From Taudactylus pleione (Eukaryota; Chordata; Amphibia; Anura; Myobatrachidae), in NCBI GenBank assembly GCA_031769625.1, contig JAUIMM010001417.1:62001-126000 (forward strand): 64,000 nucleotides of DNA, in the 5' to 3' direction. Below, one piece after another: positions 19,590 through 31,200 of this stretch. Each line of letters opens with the position of its first letter. Positions within the stretch are counted from its first letter, which is position 1. The notes under the pieces were generated by a model, which was not told where the DNA came from, did no database searches, and saw nothing but the letters and a program-made list of their open reading frames with translations. The translations under genes and the position numbers were made by a program.

Positions 19590-19985
19590 ATAACATGTAT
19601 GTATGGGAAGTAGTCTGTATCCCGACAGTCAGAATCCTGATGCGCCCTATAACGTCTGCAGGATCTGGACGGGTCAAAATGCCGACAACTTCAAATGGTG
19701 AATTTTAGGGTTAGGATGCGAGAGTGGAGGGTTAGGGTACCAAAGGGGGGGTTATGGTAAGGCTGCTGAAATGAGGTAGGCCGTGGAGGGGGTGTGTGGT
19801 TAGGGTTAGGCTGCGAGGGGAGGGAACTGGTGCCAAAGGAGATGGTTAAGCTAAGGCTGCGGGTGGAGGGGGGGTGGTTAGGGTTAGGCTGCGGGAGTAT
19901 GGGTTAGGTTTAGCCTTAGAATACTTACTGAAAATTGCCCTCATTATCACTGTCAGGATTCCGATGCCGGCATTTGTGCTATATA
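19590..19985. mobile_element. CCTAACC-rich interspersed element (reverse orientation)
   Basis: Starts near ATCCCGACAGTCAGAATCC, ends near GTCAGGATTCCGATGCCGG, with GGTTAGGGTTAGG-type interior. Relatives lie at 14.3-14.6, 43.1-43.5, 53.56-53.87 and 56.68-56.96 kb. It has no coding capacity. Confidence 0.65.
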
Positions 19986-19989
19986 AAGT

Positions 19990-20200
19990 ACTTTGGGCCT
20001 TATTTATAAATGAGTTTTATAATTCACAACGAGGGATAAAACTCGTTTCCTATGATAATGTTGCTCCAACCAACCAGCTCCTTACTGTTATCTGTTTGTA
20101 AGATGACAGTTGGGAGCTGATTGGCCGGAGCACTATTTATCATACGCAGCGAGTTCTCTCACTTGTTGTGAATGATAAAACTCATCCTATATTAGAAAAA
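19990..20200. mobile_element. Hairpin MITE, AGCTGATTGGC family
   Basis: Inverted halves: ATAAATGAGTTTTATAATTC against GAATGATAAAACTCAT, with CAGTTGGGAGCTGATTGGCC in the right half. Related copies lie at 49560-49735 and 53310-53480. Confidence 0.6.
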
Positions 20201-21356
20201 TAGGTTCAGGAACTCCTGGGAGGGGGGGAGACATAGATGGGCGGAGCTGTGAATAATGTGGGTGGAGCTACAGCGGGGTGGGGCATCTATTGGTGCATAA
20301 ACAATTTTTCTTTTTTAAACATGAGAGTCTGGGCTGTGGCGGTGTTATTATAACTCTCACTGTCTCCTCCCATATGTCCCTGATGACATAATCTCCTATT
20401 CTGACTTATCCTTTCCTCTGCCCTTATTACCCCTTCTCCGTGTCCCTTTTCTCTTCTTTCACCATTTGCCCCACCCTGTCCCCACTCCTAATAACCTCAA
20501 CCTCTTTCCTCCACTTTTCCTAACTAAGGTCCTTGTTCGCTGCTTTTGTCCCCTGTCTCCCCCATACTGTGCCCGCTTCCTGACGCCATCTGCACTAACA
20601 TCTCCTCTAGGTGATCTCTCCTTGTCAGCTCGATAGTGCTCTCTCCCTGACGACTGCTCTTTGTTACCCCAATTGCCCCTGATTACCTCTTGTTCTTGAA
20701 GAGGAGGTGGCACTGAGACAAGGAGGGGGGACAGATCATGGGTGCTGGGGCCCGGAAAGGAGTCAGCACAAAGAATAGGAGGAGGGGAAAGAGGTGGGAC
20801 AGAGCAAAGAAAGCCAGCCCCAGCCGATGTCCCAGATGGGTGGCACCACTGGCCCACACACTATGTGCAGCTGTAGACATGGACATGGCTGACTGCTGGG
20901 AGGAAGCAGAGACTGCTGTCTGGCTGCAGCTGCTCGCATTGTGACAGAGCGGCCAGGGAGCATCCTCTGCCTTCCTCAGTCAGTCATTGGCAGGCATAAA
21001 GCGGCTGCGGATGGCCCTGAATCAGTAAAATTGTGCTGGCCAAGGGGGGCCGTTGGCAGGACCATAAGCAGCCAGCCGGGTTCTGCATGATGGCCGCCGA
21101 CCCAGTCAGTAGCACAGCAGTCAGAGACAAGATGTCCTGCTGGCGAGCAAAAGGTAGGAGATCCCCAGCGCATGGTGCACTGCTAGCATACTTTAAAAAA
21201 AACTTATTATGCGGTTCTGGACCGCCGCTCCAGATGACGCAATTTTTTTTACATGAACTTCCGAAACGACGTTCCGGCACAAATATATAGCCCTGGCCAC
21301 GATTTTCCTAAAGTAGACTTCTAATTTACATTTTATTGATGTCTCTCATTAAACAG
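20201..21356. other. Presumed intron of gene B; start exon not found
   Basis: The counterpart of gene A exon 1 (MDKDGSH...LTGE) was sought here and not found. No other gene recognised. Confidence 0.45.
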
Positions 21357-21443
21357 GACTACACAGTAGTCAGAAGAGATGACTGCTGGAATGGGACATT
21401 ATACAGTAACCCCAGGGGATGTGTCCGGGTGATGACTGGAGAG
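21357..21443 (+). pseudogene. Collapsed exon 2 of gene B
   Basis: After an AAACAG acceptor the sequence reads DYTVVRR, as in gene A exon 2, then jumps straight into 66-bp repeat sequence and reaches MTGE with a GAG-GTGACT donor. This gives an 87-nt open block in phase 0, in place of the 192-nt exon of gene A. About 40 codons of the normal exon are missing. Whether it is spliced is unknown. Confidence 0.6.
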
Positions 21444-22235
21444 GTGACTGCCGGGCATGGGACATTATACAGTAACACCAGGGGATTGTCCGGGTGATGA
21501 CTGGAGAGGTGACTGCTGGGCATGGGACATTATACAGTAACACCAGGGGATGTGTCCGGGTGGTGACTGGAGAGGTGACTGCTGGGAATGGGACATTATA
21601 CAGTAACACCAGGGGATGTGTCCGGGTGATGACTGGAGAGGTGAATGCTGGGAATGGGACATTATACAGTAACACCAGGGGATGTGTCCGGGTGATGACT
21701 GGAGAGGTGAATGCTGGGAATGGGACATTATACAGTAACACCAGGGGATGTGTCCGGGTGATGACTGGAGAGGTGACTGCTGGGCATGGGACATTATACA
21801 GTAACACCAGGGGATGTGTCCGGGTGATGACTGGAGAGGTGACTGCTGGGCATTGGACATTATACAGTAACACCAGGGGATGTGTCCGGGTGATGACTGG
21901 AGAGGTGACTGCTGGGAATGGGACATTATACAGTAACACCAGGGGATGTGTCCGGGTGATGACTGGAGAGGTGACTGCTGGGAATGGGACATTATACAGT
22001 AACACCAGGGGATGTGTCCGGGTGATGACCGGAGAGGTGACTGCTGGGAATGGGACATTATACAGTAACACCAGGGGATGTGTCCGGGTGATGACCGGAG
22101 AGGTGACTGCTGGGAATGGGACATTATACAGTAACACCAGGGGATGTGTCTGGGTGATGACTGGAGAGGTGACTGCTGGGAATGGGACATTATACAGTAA
22201 CACCAGGGGATGTGTCTGGGTGATGACTGTATCAT
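21390..22235. repeat. 66-bp repeat, about 13 copies (intron 2 of gene B)
   Basis: The unit is GTGACTGCTGGGAATGGGAC, ATTATACAGTAACACCAGGG, GATGTGTCCGGGTGATGACT, GGAGAG. Every unit holds a GACTGGAGAG-GTGA splice-donor copy. The second copy lacks one base. Because the length divides by three, open frames of 250-295 codons run through it on both strands; they are not genes. Confidence 0.95.
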
Positions 22236-22286
22236 TGTGTGTGTCAAGTTCCTATAAGGTGTCATGATGTCACTGTCTATGTCTAC

Positions 22287-25200
22287 ATGCAGGAGGGGGA
22301 GTATATAGAGGAACACAAGGGTTTGTACAAGGACGTGATGATGGAGAATCACTGGCCCCTCACATCACTGGGTAAGCGGAGAATGTAATTTATTGTACAG
22401 GGGAGAGCAGGTGTGGAGGCCCCAATATACACACATCATGTGATAATCAAATATATACAATGTACTCAGTCACTGTGTGTCTCCTACAGATGATCCCAGT
22501 TTCAGAAATACCCCAGAGAGATGTCCTCTATATTCACAGGATTATACAGAGGAGAATCACAGGATCCCACAGGAGCATCAGGTAATATAGGCTCTTCCCA
22601 ATGACCACAAAAACCAAAGTGACTTTTCATTAATTGACCTGTATTTATTAATTATTCTTCATCTAATCGATTTTTTAACATGCTGATATTATACTATTTA
22701 TTCTAAAATAATGTACTCAGACATTATTAAGGTGTTATTTTATTGTTTTCTGTGAAATTTAGAATGAGGATCTGACTGATATTAAGGCAGAAGATCTAGA
22801 GAGAAAAGAAAAGACGTATATGACAGAAATGAAGGTAGACGATGTAGACGGAGAAGAAGAAACGCATGTGACTTATATTAAAGCTATAGAGGAAGAAGAA
22901 AATATGTATGTGACTGATATGAAGGCAGAAGATATAGAGGGAGAAGAAGAGACGCATGGGACTTATATGAAGGCAGAATATATAGAGGGAGAAGAAGAGA
23001 CTTATGTGACTGATATGAAGGCAGAAAATATAGAGGGAGAAGAAGAGACGTATGGGACTGATATGCAGGCAGACGATATAGAGGGAGAAGAAGAGACGTA
23101 TGTGACTGATATGAAGGCAGAAGATATAGATGGAGAAGAAGAGATGTATGTGACTGATATGAAGGCAGAAGATATAGAGGGAGAAGAAGAGATGTATGTG
23201 ACTGATTTTAAGACAGAAGCTACAGAGGGGGAGGAAGAAATGTATGTGACTGATGATAATAAAGCAGAACATACAGAGGGAGAAGAGATGTATGCAAGAG
23301 GTGATCAGCAGTGCAAGGAGGAGGAAATCCCTACAGATATCAACACAGGTAATCAGCACTTATATTTTTGCTGAAAAATTTCACATATTGGCTTTGCTCT
23401 GCCACTACAGCAATCTCTTCAACACCATCCTCTTCCAGTACCAACTAAAGAGGGAAAAGTATCTGGACAGTGAGGAGTCAGGAGCCATCAGCCTCTATTA
23501 TACTCCTGCTCTCCCCCTCATATTGTGTCACTGTGTGTTACCAGCCCAGAGATCTCACCAGTCTCCTCCCCACACTCTCTGGTGTATCTCATACATCAGG
23601 AGCCATCAGCCCCTATTATACTCCTGCTCTCCCCCTCACATCATGTCACTGTGTGTTACCAGCCCAGAGATCTGACCAGTCTCCTCCCCACACTCTGTGG
23701 TGTATATCATACATCAGGAACCATCAGCCCCTATTATACTCCTTCTCTCCCCCTCACATCATGTCACTGTGTGTTACCAGCCCAGAGATCTGACCAGTCT
23801 CCTGCCCACACTCTCTGGTGTATCTCATACATCAGGAGCCATCATCCCCTATTATACTCCTGCTCTCCCCCTCACATCATGTCACTGTGTGTTACCAGCC
23901 CAGAGATCTGACCAGTCTCCTCCCCGCACACTCTGGTGTATCTCATACATCAGGAGCCATCAGCCCCTATTATACTCCTGCACTCCTTATCACATCATGT
24001 CACTGTGTTACCAGCCCAGAGATCTCACCAGTCTCCTCCCCACATTTTCTGGTGTATCTCATACATCAGGAGCTATCAGCCCCTATTATACTCCTGCTCT
24101 CCCCCCCACATCATGTCACTGTGTGTTACCAGCCCAGAGATCTGACCAGTCTCCTCCCCACACTCTCTGGTGTATCTCATACATAGGAGCCATCAGCCTA
24201 TATTATACTCCTGCTCTCCCCTCACATCATGTCACTGTGTTTTACCAGCCCAGAGATCTGACCAGTCTCATTCCCACACTCTCTGGTGTATCTCATACAT
24301 CAGTTGAAGGGATATCAGCATGATCCTACCTGTGTTCAGGGCCGTAAAGGGCTGTGCTGAATCCCTGTGGGGGGCATTGGTTAATCACTGGAGGTGTGGC
24401 CATGACCCCTTAGGATTTAAACAGGAAAAAAAATATTTTTACAGTGGTGCACTGTGAGCCCCTCTGCTCTCCGAAAAGCTTGGTGGAGACGCGATCAGTG
24501 TGACCACCCCCCCCCCCCTTCCCCACAGGCAAGAGGCTGCTGCTGCTCAGCGTGTGCTGGGCTGGTGTGAGGTAAGAGGGAGGGATGGGGACGGCGCCGG
24601 GCCCCTCCAGCAAGCCTGGGTCTGGGTGACTAGTACCCGGTCCTACCCCTCTGCCCCCATACCTGTGTTCTACCACATGTGAGATTATCCTCTTGAATAA
24701 TGATACCTTACTAGTTCATTCTTTATATGTGTATACTAACACTGCAATACTAAAGCTCAATAAAACTTACTACACATCTAAAGATTATCTGTCCAACCAG
24801 CCAACTAGTTGATTGGTTGGAATGAAAATCTGGTAACATATGGGAGTAACTGATGATCATCAATTTGCTCCTAAATGCCAGAAAACAGATGAAAATGACG
24901 TCAGACAAGTTTGTTAAATGATTGATCTAAACAATTTGTTCAAACAACAGTTTTTGTCCATTTTCCAGCGTTTGTGAGCAAATTGCTGATTGTCATTTGC
25001 TTTCATACCTTGCCAGATTTTCATTCCAACCAATCAACTAGTTGGCTGGTTGGACAGATAATCATTAGATGTGTGGCCAGTTTAAGAGGCGTGACTTTAT
25101 ATTGCATTCTTGTGTAGCAGAGTTAGTGCACATTTTGTGATGTTTTTACAAAATGTGCACCAACCCTCCACTGTATTAGAGGGCTGCCAGAATTGTGCCC

Positions 25201-28200
25201 CCGCTTATATACCGTGACCATCATCTAATATTAGAGACTAGTGTAAAACATCAGCAATAAGGTCAATATGGGCGCAAGCGGATATCCTATGACTCCACCT
25301 TAATAGAGGTGTCGTCTTCTAGAGATGGAGGTCTTTGGACTCCAGATATACGTTTTATTACAAAGTATTTACACTGGTATCTAATTTTAGATGATGGTCA
25401 CAGTGTACAAGAACTTAGGCTTGTTATTATTGTATATAACCCTGGGAAGGAAGTCATACAGACCACACTGGTGGTCAGGATGAAACGCGTTGTGAAGACT
25501 GATGGAGGCTTGTGTCAGTGTCTATTATCTTCAGTCTTTTTAGAAAGATTTTTCAGATAAGTGATTCATAGGGCTCGATTCAATTGATCGCAAAGTAAAT
25601 AGTGCCAGGAGGGAGCTCCCGGTGCTATTCAATTCTGCGCGGTTAGGTCGGGGAATGCCCATTCTCCCGCCCCTTGTGCCTTAAATAGGGTGTTTAGTAG
25701 CGAGAACGGGCATTCTCCGACTAAACTTCCCGGCAAAATGCTGTTTTCCCTGCACTAAGGGCAGAAAACAGCATCGTGCCTAGACTTTTGTCGGATTTCT
25801 GCTTGCATCCCAGGAGGGATGAGAGAAGAAATCCTTATCCGGGCTTTACAGTGCGCTGAATTGAATAGCTTCGGGAGCTAATTTCCGGTGCTATTCAATT
25901 CACGTTGAATTGAATCGAGCTCATATATTTTAATCATAGTACGTGTGGATTTATCTTGTTTTTCCAGTTATATTGGGTGCACTAGAATGGATATTTTCAC
26001 CATTTTTGTGAGATCATGTGACATGTTTATTTTTGGGACGGTACCACGTGGTTATGACACATTTTTCTCTGGATGTATTGGTGATTTTATCTGGACAATA
26101 TTGCACAAATATATAGAGACACACACACATATAGTAATGTATGTGAGGCTTTGTCTTTTTGGGACATCGCAAGACAACTGCAGATGGAGTAAGAAGGCGC
26201 TTATTAATTATCTTGGAAGAGTAAAGCTTGATTCTCTATAGCCCGGAGGATGTTGTATTATACAATGAAACGCGTAAGGAATAGTGCACATGCTGGAGGG
26301 TCCTCTTATTCTGGATGAGGACATGGGTTTCCTGAATCCAGAAAGATCTTTTTCTGTTATTTTGTTATAGCAGACCACAAGACCATACAAACAGGGTTAA
26401 CAAAATAAAACCCATGTCATTGGGATATTTCCCGCCAGGAGAGACAGAAGAAAGGATCCTTTTTGCGGGCACACTGTTTTAATGATTGCAGAAAAAAATA
26501 TAAAAGGGCTAATACATATAAATTATAGGCAATATTATCTCCATAAAAAGATAAAAAAAATGTCCGATTTAAAATAAGTATTAAATGTAGTATATTATGT
26601 AAGGGGTATCAATACTTGCCACAACCTGAGAAATGGCGAAAATATTTAACGAATATATATGAAAATGGGTAAATACCTATAAAAGTCAATGGTTATAGAA
26701 TAATAAAGAGGCTGGTAGAGAATTTTTAGATGCATAGAATATATGGAAAGTTTTGGGCCTGACCTGCACACCCTAGCTCTTTCTAATGGGATATGCTACC
26801 TATTTGAGACTTATTACAACACAGAAAAAAGAGAAACCAGATGCACCCTAACCCATGCTGTTGTGGTTTGGGGGTGCCCCACGCCCCAGACATGAACCCC
26901 CATAGTGTTAGGGACTTACCCGATGAGGTTTACGTTGACGACAGTGGGTAAGCTCATATATTTGGCCAAATTTATGCCAAAAACCTCGCATATTATGTAT
27001 AATTATTAATGGTTGCATGGTGCATCTGGTTTCTCTTTTTTATTTATTTTTTTTTAATATATGGAAAATACCAGAATATATTAAGATTAGAGCAGCATGT
27101 GAAAGTTTGACAGATAGACACAAATGAAAGATCTAATTTACTCCCAGACTTAGTATAAAACACAATTGAACAGCTGGATCTGCTCAAGGCTTGGCAAAAA
27201 AAATATTTAAACACATGAAGTATCTGCAGCCCATACATTTTTAAGTTTGTAGCTGATAATTGACGATGTGTATTATGTAATCTCAGCCGTGATGATAGGA
27301 GAGCTGCTGTCCTGAAGTAGGAGATGAAAGGTGTAGTTCCAATACCTATGTCCCGCTTCTGCTGTCCTACCATGTGTAAGCAGTGAACGGGAGGAGGAGA
27401 GAACAGATCATAGGATGGAAATCACAGGAGGAGGAAAGAAGTCACTTCTGGTGCAGGGCGAGTGTAGCTGTGATCACCGATATCCAGGAGCATGGAGGGA
27501 AAGACAAAGGGCCTGATTCAGCTGCGGAAGTAGTTGCTATTGCAGCTGCTAACATGGTAGCAGCTGCGATAGTATTATTATGTTAATGCAGTAGGAGGCG
27601 TCCATTTCTCCTGCATGCATTACTGATCCAAGCTGCGTCCAAGGACATAGCATTGGATCATCTGTGATCAGATTCGCTGGCCTTGCTGACCATTGGGTCA
27701 GGCAAACCGCTCAGCGCAGATGCACAAAAGAGACCTGGCCTCTCCAATCCTCCCCCAACCGTAGTGACACTCCTTAGTATCGGGAAAACAGAGACCGTCG
27801 CTGCCCCATAAATGCCAGCAGACTGTTAATCATTGACAGTCTACTGCCAAACTCTGTCCAACAGACATGTACTGCACATTCGCAGCATGGGTCTGGCGCA
27901 TGCGTATATTCTCGACCCTTGGGAATCTGCGATCAGGCTCAAAGTACCTGATCGGGTTGTGCTATATATGCTGCAACCCATGGAGCCGGTTGGAGGTCCC
28001 ACCGCTCACTGTTGGGATCACCCCATGTGTAGGGGCTGGTTGGAGGTCCCACTGCTCACTGCTGGGATCACCCCATGTGTAGCGACATGCGTTTCGCTTA
28101 AAAAAAATTTTTTCATTTACCATCATTAAAAGTTATTTCTTCCATATGGCTCCACAGGGCGACAATGGGGTGTAGGTGGTACTTGAAGGACCGGACACCA

Positions 28201-31200
28201 ACAGCAAAGTTTTTTTCTATAACAGGATGCTCCGGTCCTTCCCCCTATGCCCCGCCCAAAGCCTGAAGGCAACTCAGTTTCGACGGTGTCCGGCAGAAGC
28301 TGGATCCATCACCGCTATGCAGTGGGGTTGCTATAAGCAGCCCAAGCTTTATTTTTATGATTTTATTTTATTTTACTTTACTGTAAGAGAGCAAGCAGCA
28401 TTAGACAGTCTTCTGGACATCTGTGCTGCTCCATCACCCCTCTGCGGCACCGCAACTTGGTGGGGCATAAGGGGGGACCTGGCTAGTGTGGCTCCTTAGT
28501 CCCCAGACTGCAGCTGGGATGCAAGGGGAAAGGTAATACTGACAGTCTCACCTCCGGTCTCTGGAGACAGACTGGAGGCGCCGATACGGACACAGGTCCG
28601 TCCGGTACTCCAATAGACCTCCAGCATCCATTTTCTACTGAAAGCCAGCCACAGGTCTCTGGGAACGCTGGATCCAGTCTCTGCCAGCCACTGTGGTCTG
28701 CGTAGTTGATTTTAGTGCCCACTGCAGTTACATTTATGCTCCTAGCAGTGAGATGTATTTTCTGCATTGTATGTAACTTATGCTAGCTCTGTTGTCTGGC
28801 TTTCTACTGTCAGCTTATACCTTTCCCTTTTTCTTTCACAACAACCATGGAATACGCTGTGCTTCACATTGTGCATATATCTGTGTTGCTCACTGCACTG
28901 TGCCATATTGTGTGCTATACTATCCTTGCAGCTATGTCTAGCAAAGGCAAGAGTAATAAGCAGGCTACAGCTCCTACCCTGGCTTCCTGTAAGTCCTGTT
29001 TGGTAGGTTTATCCCCAGAGGATTCACTTGAAGATGGTCTTTGTGCATCTTGTTATACGGAACCCCCCTGGGCTTCCTTTTCACAGGTGTTGGCAAAGAT
29101 TGCGGATCGCCTAGCGGTCCCTGTGGTTGCTCCCCCTAGGGGATTGCCTCATCAGGTACTCCCTGCAACTCCTTGGGTAGACTTTCTACCTCAGTGCAGA
29201 GTTTGGCGGCTTTTCAACACATGCAAAAGGAGAGGCGCTTAGCCAGTAAAGCTACAAAGCATGCTGTGCTATCTTCCCAGTCCACCCAGCTATCAGATTC
29301 TGAGTTACCATCTGGGTAGGCAGCAGATGCAGACCTCTCTCACTCTGACTCCCCCTCGGGGGAGGAGGGGCCTACGTATAAATTGAATAACCTGCATTAG
29401 TGAGAGCTATAAAATCAATTATTTAAATAGAAGATCCAGAGCCCACTCCTAAGGCAAAATATTTAAGCGACAGAAGGTGGTTATGCTGGAGTCTCCTCAC
29501 TCTGATCAGCTTTCTCATCTAATGAGTGAAGCATGGAATACGCCAAATAAAAAGTTTCAGCTGCCTAAACGCTTGATTTCATTTTACTCTATTCCAGCTA
29601 CTGAATGCGCTAAATGGAAAGTTCCCCTAGCTGTAGTTCCTACGTGAAACACTTGGTTATGAACGTTACCTTACCTATCCATACAGCAACCTCCTTGAAG
29701 GAGACGACAGAAGGATTGAAGCTTGCTTGACGTCTGTATACTCTCTTACAGGAGTTATTACTCGTTCTGCCATATCTATGTCCTGGGTTGCAAAAGCCAT
29801 TGAGAGCTGGGCTGAGGCCCTAGAAGACACATTTTCTACTGATGCTTCTCGGTAACAGCTGTCACACATCTTGCACATTAGGGATGCATCCTCCTATTTA
29901 GGAGAAGCGGCTTTGAATACTGGTCTCCTAGCTTTTAAGGCATCTGCCACTTTGGTGGTAGCCCGCCGTATCATTTGGCTTTGGTCATGCAAGACAGACT
30001 TGGACTCTGAAAATGCTTTGGAGTCTTTGCCCTACCCTAGGGAGATCCTGTTTGGCCCAGAATTGGACAAGATTGTGACTACCAAGGCTGTTCCCATACT
30101 TAGACGATCTCTTGCTATCAGCAAGCTCTCCAGAGGTCCTTTACCGCCAACCTCAGGTAACCATTGCCTTTCCACAAATGCACGGCTGGCTGATCAACTG
30201 GGAAAAGTCTTCCCTGACCCCTTCTCAAAGTATGGTACATCTGGCAGCCTTCTTAGCTTCTCAGGGTCAGAGAATCTTCCTGACAGCAGACAAAATCTCC
30301 GGTCTGCAGCACCGAGTGCGCAGGTTACTCCACAGTCACGAAGTGTCAATTTACTCAACAATGCAGACCTTGGGATCCATGGTATCCACCTTCGACATGG
30401 TGGAGTTCGCGCAGTTCCACTCCAGGCACCTACAACACCTGATCCTATTCAGGTGGAATGGACTGCCTCATCTGATCAGATCCCAGACCATGGTTCTCTC
30501 CGGAGGTTCGCCTGTCCCTCTCCTGGTGGTTACAGATGTCCCACTTGAACAGGGGCCATCCATTCCGGATCCCAGATTGTGTGCTCCTCACCATGGATGC
30601 AAGTCTCCGCGGGAGGGGGGCAGTGACAGACCAGCTGTCTTTCCAGGGACATTGGACTCCCACAGAGAGGGTCCTCCCAATCAACATCCTGGAACTCTGT
30701 GCCATCTACAGAGCCTTCACTTTGGCTCAAGACATTCTCCGGGACAGGCCAGTACAAGTATAGTGCAACAACGCCACAGTGGCGACCTACCTCAATCACC
30801 AGGGAGGCACTCGTAGTCGGTCGGCAATGACAGTAGTGACATGCATCCTCACATGGGCCAAACGTCACCTCCCGGCTATTTCTCTGGTCTTCATACTGGG
30901 GATCCTAAATTGGTAAGCAGATTTTTTCAGCTGTCACGACATGACACGAAATGGGGCCTACCAGAGGTGGGCCTCATGACACAATTACAAAACTCAGGTG
31001 TACGGGTCCAGGCCAAGAGACCCCGAAGCAGCTTTTGTAGACACCTTGTCAGTCATCTACCTGGCGTACCTCTTCCCTCCAGTCTCCCTCCTTCCTCGGG
31101 TCCTTCGAAAAATCAAGAAGGATGGGGGAACGGTTCTGCTGGTATCTCCCGCTTGGCCCAGATCTCACTGGTACTCTGACCTTTGGAGTCTCTCCATAGA

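Noticed and set aside
20459..20963. Overlapping ORFs of 66-132 codons
   Set aside because: Short, on both strands, with no recognisable domain or splice context.
21370..22352. Open frames of 257-295 codons on both strands
   Set aside because: They run through a 66-bp repeat whose length divides by three; protein content is just the repeat translated.
23253..24323. Overlapping ORFs up to 208 codons after exon 5 of gene B
   Set aside because: Translations of the 118-bp repeat beyond a good splice donor at 23348.
25945..26241. 98-codon ORF with hydrophobic and Cys residues
   Set aside because: No family resemblance, no splice context, and inside repeat-derived sequence.
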